NCBI GenBank assembly: GCA_902774295.1
Contig: CACYHP010000001.1
Coordinates: forward strand, 1,178,001-1,242,000
Direction of reading: 5' to 3'
Length of the DNA: 64,000 bases
DNA from: an uncultured Bacteroidia bacterium
Lineage (GTDB): Bacteria; Bacteroidota; Bacteroidia; Bacteroidales; F082
Under the pieces are notes generated by a model that searched no databases, was not told the DNA's origin, and worked only from the letters and a program-made list of their open reading frames with translations. The position numbers and the translations under genes were made by a program. Each line of letters begins with the position of its first letter. Position 1 is the stretch's first letter. Shown here piece after piece: positions 9,330 through 20,400 of the stretch.

Positions 9330-10352
9330 ATGCGGTTTAAACATTTACTATTTATCATTCCTATTTCTATAGTTTTAATAGGATGTGGAGAAAAAAAACA
9401 AAAGAATCAGAACTATTCTCCTGTGATTCCAGTGGGAGTTTCGGTGGTTGGTTTCTCTGATGGCGATGGTTTGCGTCATTATGTGGGAACGTTGAAAAGT
9501 GAGGTGAAGATGGCTCTATCTTTCCCTTTGGGTGGCACTCTCACGGATATTTATGTCAATAATGGACAAAAAGTGAAAAAGGGCGATATCATCGCTAAAG
9601 TTGACGAGACAACAGCCAAGAGCCTGCATGATGGGGCATTGGCAACGCTGAATCAGGCACAAGACGGTTATAATCGTCTGAAACAGGTTCATGAGGAAGG
9701 CGGCATCAGCGACGTGCGCTGGGTCCAGATGGAGACCGACCTGGAAAAAGCCCGCCAGACAGAGATCTCGACACGTAAACATCTCGAAGATTGTACCATT
9801 TACGCTCCACAAGACGGTATCATTAGCATGGGAAACCGCGTGGTGGGGGAGAGTCTGGCACCATCAGAGGCTTTCTGCCATCTTATCGATATGGATAAGC
9901 TTGTCGTTGAGTTCTCTATAGCTGAAAAGGAGATAGGACAGATAAATGTCGGTGACAAGGCTATCGCCGAGATTCGCGCTTTGAATGACCTTAAGCATGA
10001 GATCGTGATTACCGACAAGTCTGTGGTGTCGAATCCTTTCGGCCATACATACAATGTGAAGGCAAAGATTAACCTCGACGATAAAAACGCGCTGCCTGGC
10101 ATGGTCGTTAAGATCAGTCTCAAAACAACGACGGCTTTGGGCTTAGTGGTGCCGGCATCATGTGTGCAGACCGTATCCGACGGACTGGCGGTGTGGGCTG
10201 TGCATAACGGCAGGGCTTACCGCCGCATCATAGAGGTGACCGACTTCGTGAAAAACGGCGTGTTGGTGGGCAAAGGCCTTGAAGACGGCGATACCGTGGT
10301 CACAATGGGTTATCAGAAATTGTACAACGGAGCTAAGGTTTCTTTTAAGTAA
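9330..10352 (+). CDS. RND efflux membrane fusion protein, lipoprotein
   Basis: A 340-residue periplasmic adaptor linking the inner-membrane pump to the outer-membrane channel. The signal peptide ends in a lipobox, LIGC (Cys19). Two lipoyl-like halves (about residues 60-90 and 150-175) bracket a short coiled-coil hairpin rich in E, K and Q, followed by beta-barrel and membrane-proximal regions. It is first in a three-gene operon; the pump gene starts 24 bp downstream. No local regulator gene is present, so substrate and control are unknown. Confidence 0.9.
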   Translation: MRFKHLLFIIPISIVLIGCGEKKQKNQNYSPVIPVGVSVVGFSDGDGLRHYVGTLKSEVKMALSFPLGGTLTDIYVNNGQKVKKGDIIAKVDETTAKSLHDGALATLNQAQDGYNRLKQVHEEGGISDVRWVQMETDLEKARQTEISTRKHLEDCTIYAPQDGIISMGNRVVGESLAPSEAFCHLIDMDKLVVEFSIAEKEIGQINVGDKAIAEIRALNDLKHEIVITDKSVVSNPFGHTYNVKAKINLDDKNALPGMVVKISLKTTTALGLVVPASCVQTVSDGLAVWAVHNGRAYRRIIEVTDFVKNGVLVGKGLEDGDTVVTMGYQKLYNGAKVSFK

Positions 10353-10376
10353 TCTTCACTCAATAAATTAGAAATT

Positions 10377-13300
10377 ATGGCTCAGAAAAGAAATATTGTT
10401 GAAGCCGCGATGAGGAACAGCAACCTTGTGTTTTTCTTCATGATGGTCATAGTCATATTCGGCTTCTTTGCGCTTCCTCGTTTGAAAAAGAACGAGTTCC
10501 CGGATGTGACCATACGCACCGGCGTGGTCGCTGTGGTATATCCCGGCGCCACTGCCGAAGAGATAGAACAGAGGGTGTCTGGAGCAACTGAGCAGTATCT
10601 GTTCACCTTCAGCGACGTGGATAAAACCAAGACATTCTCTACTGCCAAAGACGGGATGCTGGTTATCATAGTCAACTTGGTCGCCGATGTGAAAGATGCC
10701 AAGATGACATGGTCGCGCATCCGTCAGGGACTGCAGCTGTTCAAGCAGACAGACCTGCCGAAAGGTGTCCTCGGCACCGCTGTCATCGATGACTTCGGAA
10801 ACGCCTCGTCGTTGCTGCTCGCCATCGAGAGCGACCAACGCTCATCACGAGAATTACGTGAGTTTGCCGACAAACTGTCAGAAAAACTACGTACCATCCC
10901 GACGATGGGTAACATCAAGATTGTTGGTGAACAGAAAGAAGAGATTGCCGTATACATGGAGCCGGCACGTATGACGCAATATGCAGTCTCTCCGAGTATG
11001 GTGACGGCACAGCTTGCAGCACATAGCCTCCGCACCGTTTCAGGAACGATTAAAAACGCCGACGGACAGGCATTGATACATGTCGAAGTGCCTATCGACG
11101 ACCTCTATGAACTTTCAGAGCTTGTCGTTTACTCCGACCAGATCACCGGTCAGGCTGTGAAACTCCGCGACGTGGCACGTCTCGAGCGACGCTATAAAGA
11201 AGCATCGCAATATATCCAGTATTCCGATAGTATCGTTGACAACAACCACTGCCTGATATTCTCTATGGAGATGCGCCCGGGCTATAATGTGGTGGCTTTC
11301 GGCGAAGAGGTTAACAAGAAGATTGACGCGTTTTTGGCGACAGCCCCACCAGACATCAAGGTGCACCGCATCACCGACCAGCCTGTGGTTGTCAACAAAT
11401 CCGTGATGTCGTTCTTGAAAGACCTTATCGAAGCTATCATCATCGTTATTATTGTGATGCTCATGCTCTTCCCGCTGAGAACCGCTTTGGTGTCGTCGAC
11501 ATCAGTGCCGGTGTGTATCGCCGCGGCATGGGCTATCATGTATCTCCTTGGGATGGAGCTTAACACCGTGACTCTGGCGGCACTCATCGTGGTTTTGGGT
11601 ATGATTGTCGACGACTCCGTCGTGGTTATCGACGGTTATACCGACATGCTCGAGGAAGGACACTCGCGCTGGTATTCGGCAGCAGTGTCCACCAAACAGC
11701 TTATGACATCAATGCTTATCGCGACACTCTCGATATCGTGTATGTTCTTCCCGATGCTGGCACTCATGAATGGTACCAACATGGGCGATTTCATCAAACT
11801 GTTCCCATGGGCAATATTCATCACCTTGGCATGCAGTTTCTTATATGCCATCTGGGTGATTCCGTTTATGTCGGCAAGGGTTATTGGACCGTCAAATCCT
11901 AACAAACGCTCGCGCTTCGAGAAGATTCAGGCCAAGTTTTTCGATTTGTTACAAAATAGCTACAAGAAACTTCTTGATATTTGTTTCCGCCATAAAGTGT
12001 CAACTGTCGTGGTGGCGCTGCTCTCTGTCGTGATAGGATTGTTTTTACTTACTAAAATCAATATCCAGATGTTGCCTAAAGCTGAGCGTGATAGCTTCGC
12101 GGTGGAGATACACCTCGCCGATGGCAGCTCGTTGGAAGAGACTGCTGCTATAGCTGATTCACTTACAAAAATATTGAAAGCCGACAAGCGTGTAAAATCG
12201 GTGACAGCATTCCTCGGAATGGCATCGCCTCGTTTCCACATGACTTATGCTCCTGAAGCGTTGCCGACAAATGCCTATGCACAGTTCATTGTGATAACGA
12301 CATCGGAAAACGCGACAAAGGAGATGATGAACGAATATCCTCAGAAATATGAGAATCACTTCCCGATAGCGCAGATTCGTTTCAAACAGATGGATTATCA
12401 GATAGTTAACGCGCCTGTCGAATATTACATCATGGGCGACGATTATGATAAACTTAGCGTTATCAACGATTCCATCAAGGCTTTTATGAAGAGAAGCCCG
12501 AATCTCTTCTATGTCCATTCCAATTTTGATGAGACAGAAGAGGTTATCGACGTCCAACTTGATATCGATGAGGCAACACGTCTCGGCGTGACACAATCGG
12601 TGTTGTCGCTATACCTCGCGGGATCTTTGTCGGGTAGCAGCATCGTCTCATTATGGGAGGGAAGCTACAATCTTAACACCACGGTTTATACCGAGGGCGC
12701 TCATGATCTCGATTATGAGAGTCTTGGCGATCTCCTCGTGCCCACATCGCATCCGGGCTCATGGGTGCCGTTGCGCCAGGTGGCGAAGCTGGTCCCTGTG
12801 TACAAGCATAACATTATGCCTCATCGTAATGGTATGAGATGTATTACGGTGGCTGCCGACGTCATACCAGGTGCCGGCCAGCTTAATGAATTTACTAAAA
12901 TTGACAAATATATTGAAACACTTGACATCCCGGAAGATGTTATCATTGAACAAGGTGGCTCTATGGCGGTGACGAAGGAGACTATGCCTTCACTGCTAAT
13001 CTCCATATTGGCGGCTGTTGTGGTGATGTTCATAGTGCTGATTATCCACTACGCAAAGATCGGAATATCATTCCTGTCGCTGTCAGTATCAGTGCTTTGT
13101 ATATTCGGCTCGATGCTCGGTCTCTGGTTGTTCGGTCTCGATTTGTCGGTGACGGCTATATTGGGTGTCATCTCCCTTATCGGTATCATCGTGCGCAATG
13201 CCATCATCATGTATGACTATGCGGCGGAGTTGAGGGTTAAGGAGCATATCCCGGTGCATCAGGCGGCATACGAAGCCGGTCTGCGCCGTATGAGACCTAT

Positions 13301-13571
13301 CTTCCTCACATCAGCGACGACAGCTCTTGGCGTCATCCCGATGATTCTGGCAAAGACATTGCTCTGGGAGCCGATGGGCGTGGTTATCTGCTTCGGCACA
13401 ATATTCACGTTCCCGTTGGTGGTGACAGTGCTTCCTGTTGCATACTGCCTCGCTTTTGACGCCGGTGAACGCGATAAAAAGATTTGGAATAGATTCAATT
13501 TGAGATTCTTGAAAAATCTTGATAAACGCGACAAACGCAATGAGAAGAGGAATCTGGAACTTAGTCGTTAG
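10377..13571 (+). CDS. RND efflux transporter permease
   Basis: A 1064-residue proton-driven pump of the AcrB/MexB-like RND class. The expected plan is present: one N-terminal membrane helix, a large periplasmic loop, a helix bundle (about residues 340-530), a second loop and a second bundle (about 860-1035). The paired aspartates of the proton relay are seen in GMIVDDSVVVID at the fourth-helix position. Drug, bile salt or organic-molecule export is typical for the family. The last three codons (L-S-R) and stop are made by the start of a TTAGTC repeat, so the extreme C-terminus is probably not functional. Confidence 0.95.
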   Translation: MAQKRNIVEAAMRNSNLVFFFMMVIVIFGFFALPRLKKNEFPDVTIRTGVVAVVYPGATAEEIEQRVSGATEQYLFTFSDVDKTKTFSTAKDGMLVIIVNLVADVKDAKMTWSRIRQGLQLFKQTDLPKGVLGTAVIDDFGNASSLLLAIESDQRSSRELREFADKLSEKLRTIPTMGNIKIVGEQKEEIAVYMEPARMTQYAVSPSMVTAQLAAHSLRTVSGTIKNADGQALIHVEVPIDDLYELSELVVYSDQITGQAVKLRDVARLERRYKEASQYIQYSDSIVDNNHCLIFSMEMRPGYNVVAFGEEVNKKIDAFLATAPPDIKVHRITDQPVVVNKSVMSFLKDLIEAIIIVIIVMLMLFPLRTALVSSTSVPVCIAAAWAIMYLLGMELNTVTLAALIVVLGMIVDDSVVVIDGYTDMLEEGHSRWYSAAVSTKQLMTSMLIATLSISCMFFPMLALMNGTNMGDFIKLFPWAIFITLACSFLYAIWVIPFMSARVIGPSNPNKRSRFEKIQAKFFDLLQNSYKKLLDICFRHKVSTVVVALLSVVIGLFLLTKINIQMLPKAERDSFAVEIHLADGSSLEETAAIADSLTKILKADKRVKSVTAFLGMASPRFHMTYAPEALPTNAYAQFIVITTSENATKEMMNEYPQKYENHFPIAQIRFKQMDYQIVNAPVEYYIMGDDYDKLSVINDSIKAFMKRSPNLFYVHSNFDETEEVIDVQLDIDEATRLGVTQSVLSLYLAGSLSGSSIVSLWEGSYNLNTTVYTEGAHDLDYESLGDLLVPTSHPGSWVPLRQVAKLVPVYKHNIMPHRNGMRCITVAADVIPGAGQLNEFTKIDKYIETLDIPEDVIIEQGGSMAVTKETMPSLLISILAAVVVMFIVLIIHYAKIGISFLSLSVSVLCIFGSMLGLWLFGLDLSVTAILGVISLIGIIVRNAIIMYDYAAELRVKEHIPVHQAAYEAGLRRMRPIFLTSATTALGVIPMILAKTLLWEPMGVVICFGTIFTFPLVVTVLPVAYCLAFDAGERDKKIWNRFNLRFLKNLDKRDKRNEKRNLELSR

Positions 13572-13592
13572 TCTTTAGTCTTTAGTAATTAG
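13561..13592. repeat. TTTAGTC tract at the end of the pump gene
   Basis: Four to five degenerate copies of the TTAGTC(G/T/C) unit fill the spacer before the outer-membrane channel gene and supply the pump gene's last codons and stop. It is the same unit as at 651-725. Confidence 0.75.
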
Positions 13593-13603
13593 AATTTGAA
13601 GTT

Positions 13604-14941
13604 ATGAAAAGATATATTTTGATAGTGATATTGGCGGTTTTGACGTTCGGCTTGAACGCTCAAAGCGCCGACGTTCTGACCCTTGACTCGTGTTTCGCGC
13701 TTGCCAAGGCCAACAATGCACAGTTTAAGACAAGCAAGTTGCAGATTGAGCAGGCTCAGCAGGTCAAGAAGCAGGTCTTTACCAAGTATTTCCCGCAGGT
13801 TTCGGCGAATTATATCGGATATTACGCTGTTAATCCGCTTATCCAATACGGTGTCGACCAGTTTGGCAGTGACGAGTTCGGCCAGATTTTGAAGGCTATA
13901 ATAGAGACGCTGAATGAGATGGGCGCGGGCATCCCGACAGAGGTCGGCTTCATGCATCAAGGCCAAAGCATCAGCGCTACGGCCATACAGCCTATTTATA
14001 CTGGAGGTCGTCTTGCTAACGGCAATAGACTTGCGAAACTGGGTGTCGAGGCGGCTGAACTCAACGCCGAGGTGACTGAACGCGACGTGCTCGAGAACAT
14101 TGAGTCGACGTATTATCTCGTGCTCGGACTTCAGGCGAAGGTAGAGACACTTGAGTCCGCCCTCGCGCTGATAGACTCGCTCGACCATACCGTTGATGTG
14201 GCTCTGAAAGCCGGCGTCATCACAAAGAACGACAAACTGCGTGTGGCAATGAAACGTAATGAGTTAAAAGCAATGCAGCTGCAGCTCACCAACGGCATCT
14301 CTCTGGCATCACAGCTGCTTTGCCAACAGATAGGCATCGAATATCCTGAAAGCGGATTGGTACTTCAGGATGACCTCGCAGACAGCAAGAATTTGTTCGT
14401 TGAGAACGATGAGTTTGTGCGCCCGGAGATAAGACTGCTTCAGCTTCAGATAGATGCAGAGCTGTTTTATAAACGTATGGCAAGGGGAGAGGCCCTCCCG
14501 GAAATTGGCGTCGGCGCAGCGATAAGTTATGGCAACATGATTCAGAAGTTTTATAAAGGCAACGCCATATTCTTCGCAAGAGTGGCTATCCCGATAACAC
14601 AATGGTGGGAGACTTCATACAAGATCAAACAGCATAACCTGAAGATTGAACAGTATGAAATCATGCAGAAAGACCTTACCGAGAAGATGTCGCTGCAGGA
14701 GAAACAGGCTTATAATCAGATGATTGAAGCACAGGCATTGCTCGATTCTGACAATGCGGCACTCGAGATGGCACAGGAGAACTATCGTATCGCCTCGCTC
14801 AACTATCAGGCCGGACTGAACACCATAACTGATGTCCTTGAGGCAAACGCATTGCTGCTGCAGGCAGAAAACGCCATCACCGACCGCGAGATTACGTATG
14901 TGTCGGCACGCCGCAGATATTACGATTTGACAGGAAAATAA
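13604..14941 (+). CDS. TolC-family outer membrane efflux protein
   Basis: A 445-residue outer membrane channel subunit with a cleavable signal peptide (about residues 1-20, ending LNAQ). Two repeated halves rich in long amphipathic helices with E, Q, A and L are typical of TolC. It completes the adaptor-pump-channel operon and lies 32 bp after the pump gene. The next gene is convergent, 27 bp away, with no strong terminator hairpin between them. Confidence 0.92.
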   Translation: MKRYILIVILAVLTFGLNAQSADVLTLDSCFALAKANNAQFKTSKLQIEQAQQVKKQVFTKYFPQVSANYIGYYAVNPLIQYGVDQFGSDEFGQILKAIIETLNEMGAGIPTEVGFMHQGQSISATAIQPIYTGGRLANGNRLAKLGVEAAELNAEVTERDVLENIESTYYLVLGLQAKVETLESALALIDSLDHTVDVALKAGVITKNDKLRVAMKRNELKAMQLQLTNGISLASQLLCQQIGIEYPESGLVLQDDLADSKNLFVENDEFVRPEIRLLQLQIDAELFYKRMARGEALPEIGVGAAISYGNMIQKFYKGNAIFFARVAIPITQWWETSYKIKQHNLKIEQYEIMQKDLTEKMSLQEKQAYNQMIEAQALLDSDNAALEMAQENYRIASLNYQAGLNTITDVLEANALLLQAENAITDREITYVSARRRYYDLTGK

Positions 14942-14968
14942 GAAAACAAACAGCCTTAGGAAACAGCA

Positions 14969-16291
14969 TCACTCAATTCCTCTGAGATCTTTATACAGCT
15001 GAACGGCGTAAAGGTCTGTCATGTTTGAGATGTAGTCCAAAACGACTTGTATTTTCGAGTACAGGTCGTTTTTCTCTGTCTTAAACTGGTCAGGGATGAT
15101 CGACATGAGTCGTTTGTGATAGCCGCTGTCAGGGTGCAGAATCGCGTCCATAAACTCGTTCATCAGGCTACCGATGATGTTGTAACCAGTGACTTCGATT
15201 TTTACGACAGATGGATGTTTGTAGATGTTTGGTACTGAGAAACTTCTGCAGCCTTCCAATGCGTCTTGCTCGAGCTTTGGCAGATGCGAGATGAGGCTGT
15301 TTTTGAACGTTCCAGCCATGATTTCGTCATAGTTCTCGATGAACACCTTCGACACGCAGTCGACGAGTTTGTTGATGACGGTGGCACGTAAAAACGCCAT
15401 GCGTTCGTTGGAGTCGGTGACGGTCTTGAAGATATGCTCGCGACGCTCGAAGAACCAGGCCTCTTCGGGTTTTTCCGGGTCGAAGAATGCTGTGAAATGC
15501 TTGTCGATGTCGATGGTCTGGATGATGCCGCGTTTGTGTGCGTCTTCCATGTCCAGAATGAGGTAGCAGATGTCGTCGGCGGCCTCCATCATGTATGACA
15601 ATGGATGGCGGGCATAGATAGGCTTTTGGCTGTCGATGCGCGAAATGCCACAGCCTTCCATAACCTTCTCGAACTGCTCGATTTCACTGTTGAAAACGTT
15701 ATATTTCTTCCTATCACCTTTGTCGAACGAAGGGTAAGGATATTTTATCAATGTTGCTAACGATGCGTAGGTCAGGGAGAGACCTCCTTCGCGGCGGCCT
15801 GCAAACTGATGTGTGAGCTGACGGAAGGCGTTGGCGTTGCCTTCAAACGAGATGAGGTCAGACCATTGGTTTTCAGGGATTTGGCTCTGCAAGGACTTGC
15901 CTTCGCCGAACTTGAAATAGCTGCTCATCGTCTCCTCGCCAGAGTGCCCGAAAGGAGGGTTGCCAAGGTCGTGGGCGAGACATGCTGTTGACACTATGGT
16001 GTCGATGTCGTAAATAACATCATGGAAATCGGGACCGTACTTTTCGATGAGGAACTTCGACACTTTGCGTGCTATCGAGCGGCCTACGCTTGCCACCTCG
16101 AGGCTGTGTGTCAGTCGGTTATGCACGAGCTTGGCACCCGGCAGCGCAAAGACCTGTGTCTTGTTCTGCAAACGATGGAAAATGTTGGAGAAGATTATAC
16201 GGTCGTAATCTCTCTGAAACTCGTTCCTGATGTCGGCGACGCTCTGTGCGCGAGCCTCACGCTTTGCTGAAAGTAGTTGTTCCCAATTCAT
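14969..16291 (-). CDS. dgt: dGTP triphosphohydrolase (dGTPase)
   Basis: A 440-residue HD-domain enzyme that hydrolyses dGTP, or other dNTPs, to nucleoside and tripolyphosphate. Metal-binding motifs are H in RLTHSLEVA and the HD pair in CLAHDLGNPPFGHSGE, the usual dGTPase signature. The length matches the family. It stands alone, convergent with the TolC gene; the repeat-rich spacer at 16305-16444 lies upstream. A role in dNTP pool balance is the standard assignment. Confidence 0.92.
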   Translation of the reverse strand: MNWEQLLSAKREARAQSVADIRNEFQRDYDRIIFSNIFHRLQNKTQVFALPGAKLVHNRLTHSLEVASVGRSIARKVSKFLIEKYGPDFHDVIYDIDTIVSTACLAHDLGNPPFGHSGEETMSSYFKFGEGKSLQSQIPENQWSDLISFEGNANAFRQLTHQFAGRREGGLSLTYASLATLIKYPYPSFDKGDRKKYNVFNSEIEQFEKVMEGCGISRIDSQKPIYARHPLSYMMEAADDICYLILDMEDAHKRGIIQTIDIDKHFTAFFDPEKPEEAWFFERREHIFKTVTDSNERMAFLRATVINKLVDCVSKVFIENYDEIMAGTFKNSLISHLPKLEQDALEGCRSFSVPNIYKHPSVVKIEVTGYNIIGSLMNEFMDAILHPDSGYHKRLMSIIPDQFKTEKNDLYSKIQVVLDYISNMTDLYAVQLYKDLRGIE

Positions 16292-16304
16292 AGTTAATAT
16301 ATTT

Positions 16305-16444
16305 GGTCGCCTTACGGCTCAAAATCCTTCAAAATCTTTTTCAAAATCTTTCAAAATCCTTCAAAATCTTCTTCCAAATCTTTTCTTAATCCATTTTGTT
16401 AGATTTTTATTAGATTTTGTTAAGATTATGAGCCGTAGGCGACC
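16305..16444. repeat. inverted-repeat-bounded element with internal CAAAATC repeats
   Basis: The dgt-tsaD spacer is bounded by GGTCGCCTTACGGCTC (16305-16320) and GAGCCGTAGGCGACC (16430-16444), inverted copies differing by a single inserted base. Between them are about five tandem copies of a CAAAATC(C/T)TT unit (16319-16383), then TTAGATTTT-type repeats in the opposite sense. There is no ORF. It looks like a non-coding mobile or palindromic element. Confidence 0.7.
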
Positions 16445-16451
16445 CGAAAAA

Positions 16452-17474
16452 TCACTGCGCAGCGGTACGGGCATATGGTGTCATATCCTGCGTTCCAAAT
16501 TCTCCTCTTTGATATTTAAGATATCCGGCGACGCCAATCATTGCGGCGTTATCGGTGCTGAACTTGAACTTAGGGATGAACACGTCCCAATGATATTTCT
16601 TTCCAGCGGCGATCATAGCATCCTGAAGCCCAGTGTTTGCTGACACTCCGCCAGCTATCGCCACCTGTTTTATTCCTGTGTCTTTCGCCGCCTTGATGAG
16701 CTTCTTCATCAAAGTGTCGATGATGTCTTTCTGAATCGAGGCGCACAAATCGGCTTTGTTTTCCTCGATGAAGTTCTCGTTTTCTTTGAGTTTGTCTCTC
16801 AAGAAATACAAGAAACTCGTTTTCAACCCGCTGAAGCTGTAGTCGTAGCCGGGGATGTGAGGCTTGCTGAACTGGAATGCGTCAGGGTTGCCTTCTTTGG
16901 CTAACTTGTTGATTATAGGGCCTCCAGGATAGCCGAGTCCCATGATTTTGGCCGTCTTGTCGAATGCCTCGCCAGCTGCGTCGTCGATGGTCTTGCCTAA
17001 GATTTCGAGGTCGAAATAGTCATTCACCTTCATGATTTGGGTGTGACCTCCTGATACTGTGAGGCATAGGAATGGAAACTGCGGAACCGGCGTAGGATTG
17101 TCGGGTTCTTGCGCAAAAAGTGCCAAGACATGACCGTTTGTATGATTAATTTCTATCATCGGGATGTCCATGGCGAGCGCGAAAGCCTTTGAAAATGAAG
17201 TACCTACGAGCAATGAACCTAATAATCCAGGTCCACGTGTAAAAGCTATTGCGCGTATTTGATTTTTTTGTATATTTGCTTGCTTAATTGCGGCGTCAAC
17301 GACAGGGATGATGTTCTGTTGGTGTGCGCGCGAGGCGAGTTCAGGTATGACACCACCGTACTGACGGTGAACCTCTTGATTAGCAATGACATTTGATAAG
17401 ACTGTCGTGCCTCTGAGGACTGCCGCTGACGTGTCGTCACACGATGATTCGATGGCTAAAATGTATTCGTTCAT
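16452..17474 (-). CDS. tsaD: tRNA N6-adenosine threonylcarbamoyltransferase
   Basis: A 340-residue Kae1/TsaD protein that transfers the threonylcarbamoyl group to A37 of ANN-decoding tRNAs; the Sua5/YrdC partner is in this window at 45789. It starts MNEYILAIESSCDDTSAAV, the family N-terminus; a longer in-frame start would overlap the divergent gene and is not needed. The metal-binding HxxxH motif is seen in NHTNGHVLAL, and glycine-rich ATPase-fold loops follow. A -7 element lies 18 bases upstream, inside the beginning of the divergent TamB-like gene. Confidence 0.95.
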   Translation of the reverse strand: MNEYILAIESSCDDTSAAVLRGTTVLSNVIANQEVHRQYGGVIPELASRAHQQNIIPVVDAAIKQANIQKNQIRAIAFTRGPGLLGSLLVGTSFSKAFALAMDIPMIEINHTNGHVLALFAQEPDNPTPVPQFPFLCLTVSGGHTQIMKVNDYFDLEILGKTIDDAAGEAFDKTAKIMGLGYPGGPIINKLAKEGNPDAFQFSKPHIPGYDYSFSGLKTSFLYFLRDKLKENENFIEENKADLCASIQKDIIDTLMKKLIKAAKDTGIKQVAIAGGVSANTGLQDAMIAAGKKYHWDVFIPKFKFSTDNAAMIGVAGYLKYQRGEFGTQDMTPYARTAAQ

Positions 17475-17486
17475 AGCAATAAAAGA

Positions 17487-20400
17487 ATGCGCAAAGGTAC
17501 AAAAAAGAATATTATACACGGCATTTTAATTATCATTGTGATAATTTTTGCTTTCATGGCAAGCCTTGTGGCGGCTTTCCGTGACATCACCGTGCAGAGT
17601 ATGATAGCGCGTTCCCTCGCCGGCGAGCTCTCGAGAAAACTCAACACTGACGTGAAAATACGCACGTTCTATATCACAGACAACTTAGGAGTGCGCGTTG
17701 AAGATGTGGTGTTTAACGACCTCGACGGATATCCTATGTTCAGAATCGGGCAGCTGGATGCCAAATTTAGCCCGATGGTGATGTTTAACGAAATCATTAT
17801 CAAAGATATATATTTCAAAGACGTGCTCGGCCGCATCGTGAAGTATGAAGGGGAGGATAAGCTGAATATCAAGGAAATCATGGAAAGGCTGGGCGCCGGA
17901 AAAGATGATGACGACGACGATTCGAATTTCCACATGAGGGTGGAGAAAATGAGACTCGACAACGGACATGTAGTGTTCTGGAATCAGAACAAAGACCGTC
18001 CGGAGAAGCTGAGCATGGACTATGCCCATATCGACATCGACAGCATTTACGGTGTTTTCAGCAAACTTGAGATAAAAAACGACACCGTCCTCGGACTCGT
18101 CCATTCACTCAAAGGAGTGGAAAGATGCGGACTGGTGCTCAACAATGCAATGGGCGATGTGGTGTTCTGCGAGAAAAGCCTCAATGTCAACAACCTGATT
18201 CTTGAGACCGGCGAATCGCGCGCCGACCTCGACCTGCGCTTTGAATACGAAAAGTCGAGCGCCTATTTTGAATTCGTCGACTCTGTTAGAATGATCAGCA
18301 AAATCAGACCTTCTACCTTGAAACTCAGCGATTTGAGATATTTCGCGTGGGTTTTGGACAAGATGCCAGACAAATTTGACTTTACTGCATATTTCGAAGG
18401 AACAGTCAGAGATTTCACAGTCAGCGATTTTGTTACCGACTTTGGCAACGAATCGCACATGGAAGCTGATGTGTCATTCTCGGGACTGCCTGATTTCTTT
18501 GCCACTTACATGGATGTCACAATCGATAAGCTTGTCTCGTCATACAACGATAGCAAGAACTTCTACATCCCGATAGCGACACAGACAGTGCCGATTCCTG
18601 AGATGTTGGAACCTGTCGGAACGTACACATTATCAGGAAGTTATCAGGGATATGCCGAGAATTTCAAGACGCAGTTCAACATCGTTACCGAGATTGGTGA
18701 TATCGATGCGGCTGTTTATCTCAACACTACCGAAGAATCGGCCTATTCGTTTGATATCGATGTTAAAGGGTTGCAGCTCAATACTTTATTGGCTTCCGAT
18801 GATTTCGGCGAGACCTCGTTTAGCCTCGATATGGGCGGTCAAGGTCTTGATGTGAAAAATACTGATTTTGAGGCGGATTTGTGCTTCAGTACTTTGGATC
18901 TGAAAGGCAACAGGTTTAACGATATCAATATTCACGGTGACTTTGAGAATAAACGCTTTATAGCGCTGACCGATATCAAGCATCCTTATCTCTACCTTGA
19001 TTTTTCCTCGATTATTGATTTCCATGGCATCCATCCGAGTTACAATGTCATTGCAAAGATTAACGAAGCCGATCTGGTTAACCTCAATCTCCTTGATAAT
19101 GACTCGATTATGATCTTGTCGTCAAATATCAACGCTGAATTTAGCGGTGACGACATCGACAATCTTACCGGCAGTCTGGATATCAGAAAAACGAGGTATT
19201 TCAATGGGGAAGAGTATAAGATGGACAGCCTGTATGCCAATGTCACCGAGCTGAGCGGCATCAAAGATGTGACGATAAACTGCGATTTCTTCGATTTTTA
19301 CGGCACTGGTATTGTGCATGCCAAGACTTTTGTCAACGCCATGAAAAACACGGCAAAACACTATGTGAATATGCCTGAGTGGTTTAGCGATGTTGAGCCT
19401 GACGAGAACAAGCAGGAGTTCTCGCTGCTTATGGATTTCAAGGATACACGTACGCTGACAAAGCTGTTTGTGCCTTCGTTATATGTTCGTAGCGGCGCTA
19501 CCATCAACGCTTCATACACCGACGGATATTCTTATCACGGCTCGACCATCGATGCGCCTGAGATTCAGTATAATGGCATGATTTTCAAGAACTTGGAAGT
19601 CAGAAATACAGCTAAATTCGATGAGTTTGTGTCTCGAGTGTCAGTTGAAGACCTGATTTTTAGAGATTCCACGAGCACCAATCCTGATAGGATAAGCCTT
19701 GAAAATATTGTGCTTTTGAGCAGATTCGGCGACGATAGAATTGACATCGACCTGTTTTGGGACGACGATGCCGCTGAAGATAACAACAAGGCGCATATCA
19801 GGTCGGTTTTCATGCCTCATGAGCAGTCGGGCGGTATTTTTGCGTTCAATTCTAACCTGATTAGGGTGAATGACACCATGTGGCATCTGAATCCTGAATG
19901 CAGCCTTGATTTCCAGAAAAATCACACTTATCTGAATAATTTTGACCTTTATACCAAGAGTCAGAAGATTTCGGCTCATGGCGTGTATCCTAAGCACGAT
20001 ACCGACACTTTGTTCGCTGAATTCAAGAACGTTGACATATCGATTATTGACTTCGTCACGAGAGGAAATAATCTCGATTTCGACGGTATGCTTAACGGAT
20101 ATATAGGAATTTCAGGCTTAAACGATGACCTCTCATTTTCATCAGATATCGATTTGCGGCATTTTTACATCAACAAACAGGAGGTTGGTGACGTTATGGC
20201 AAGTGCAAAATGGTATGAGCCAAGCGAGTCGATTTTCATGAATATGGAGGTCTATAACAGCCATTTAGGCAACGAAAATCACGAATCTGTCGGTATTGTG
20301 GGCTTTTATTATCCGATGAAGAAGCATGATAATCTGAAATTTGACATGTTTTTTGACGATTTCAAGCTTGAAACGGTGTCGCCATTCCTCACCAGTATCG

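Noticed and set aside
16319..16383. CAAAATC tandem array as a CRISPR
   Set aside because: The units are about 10 bases with no unique spacers, and no cas genes are nearby.
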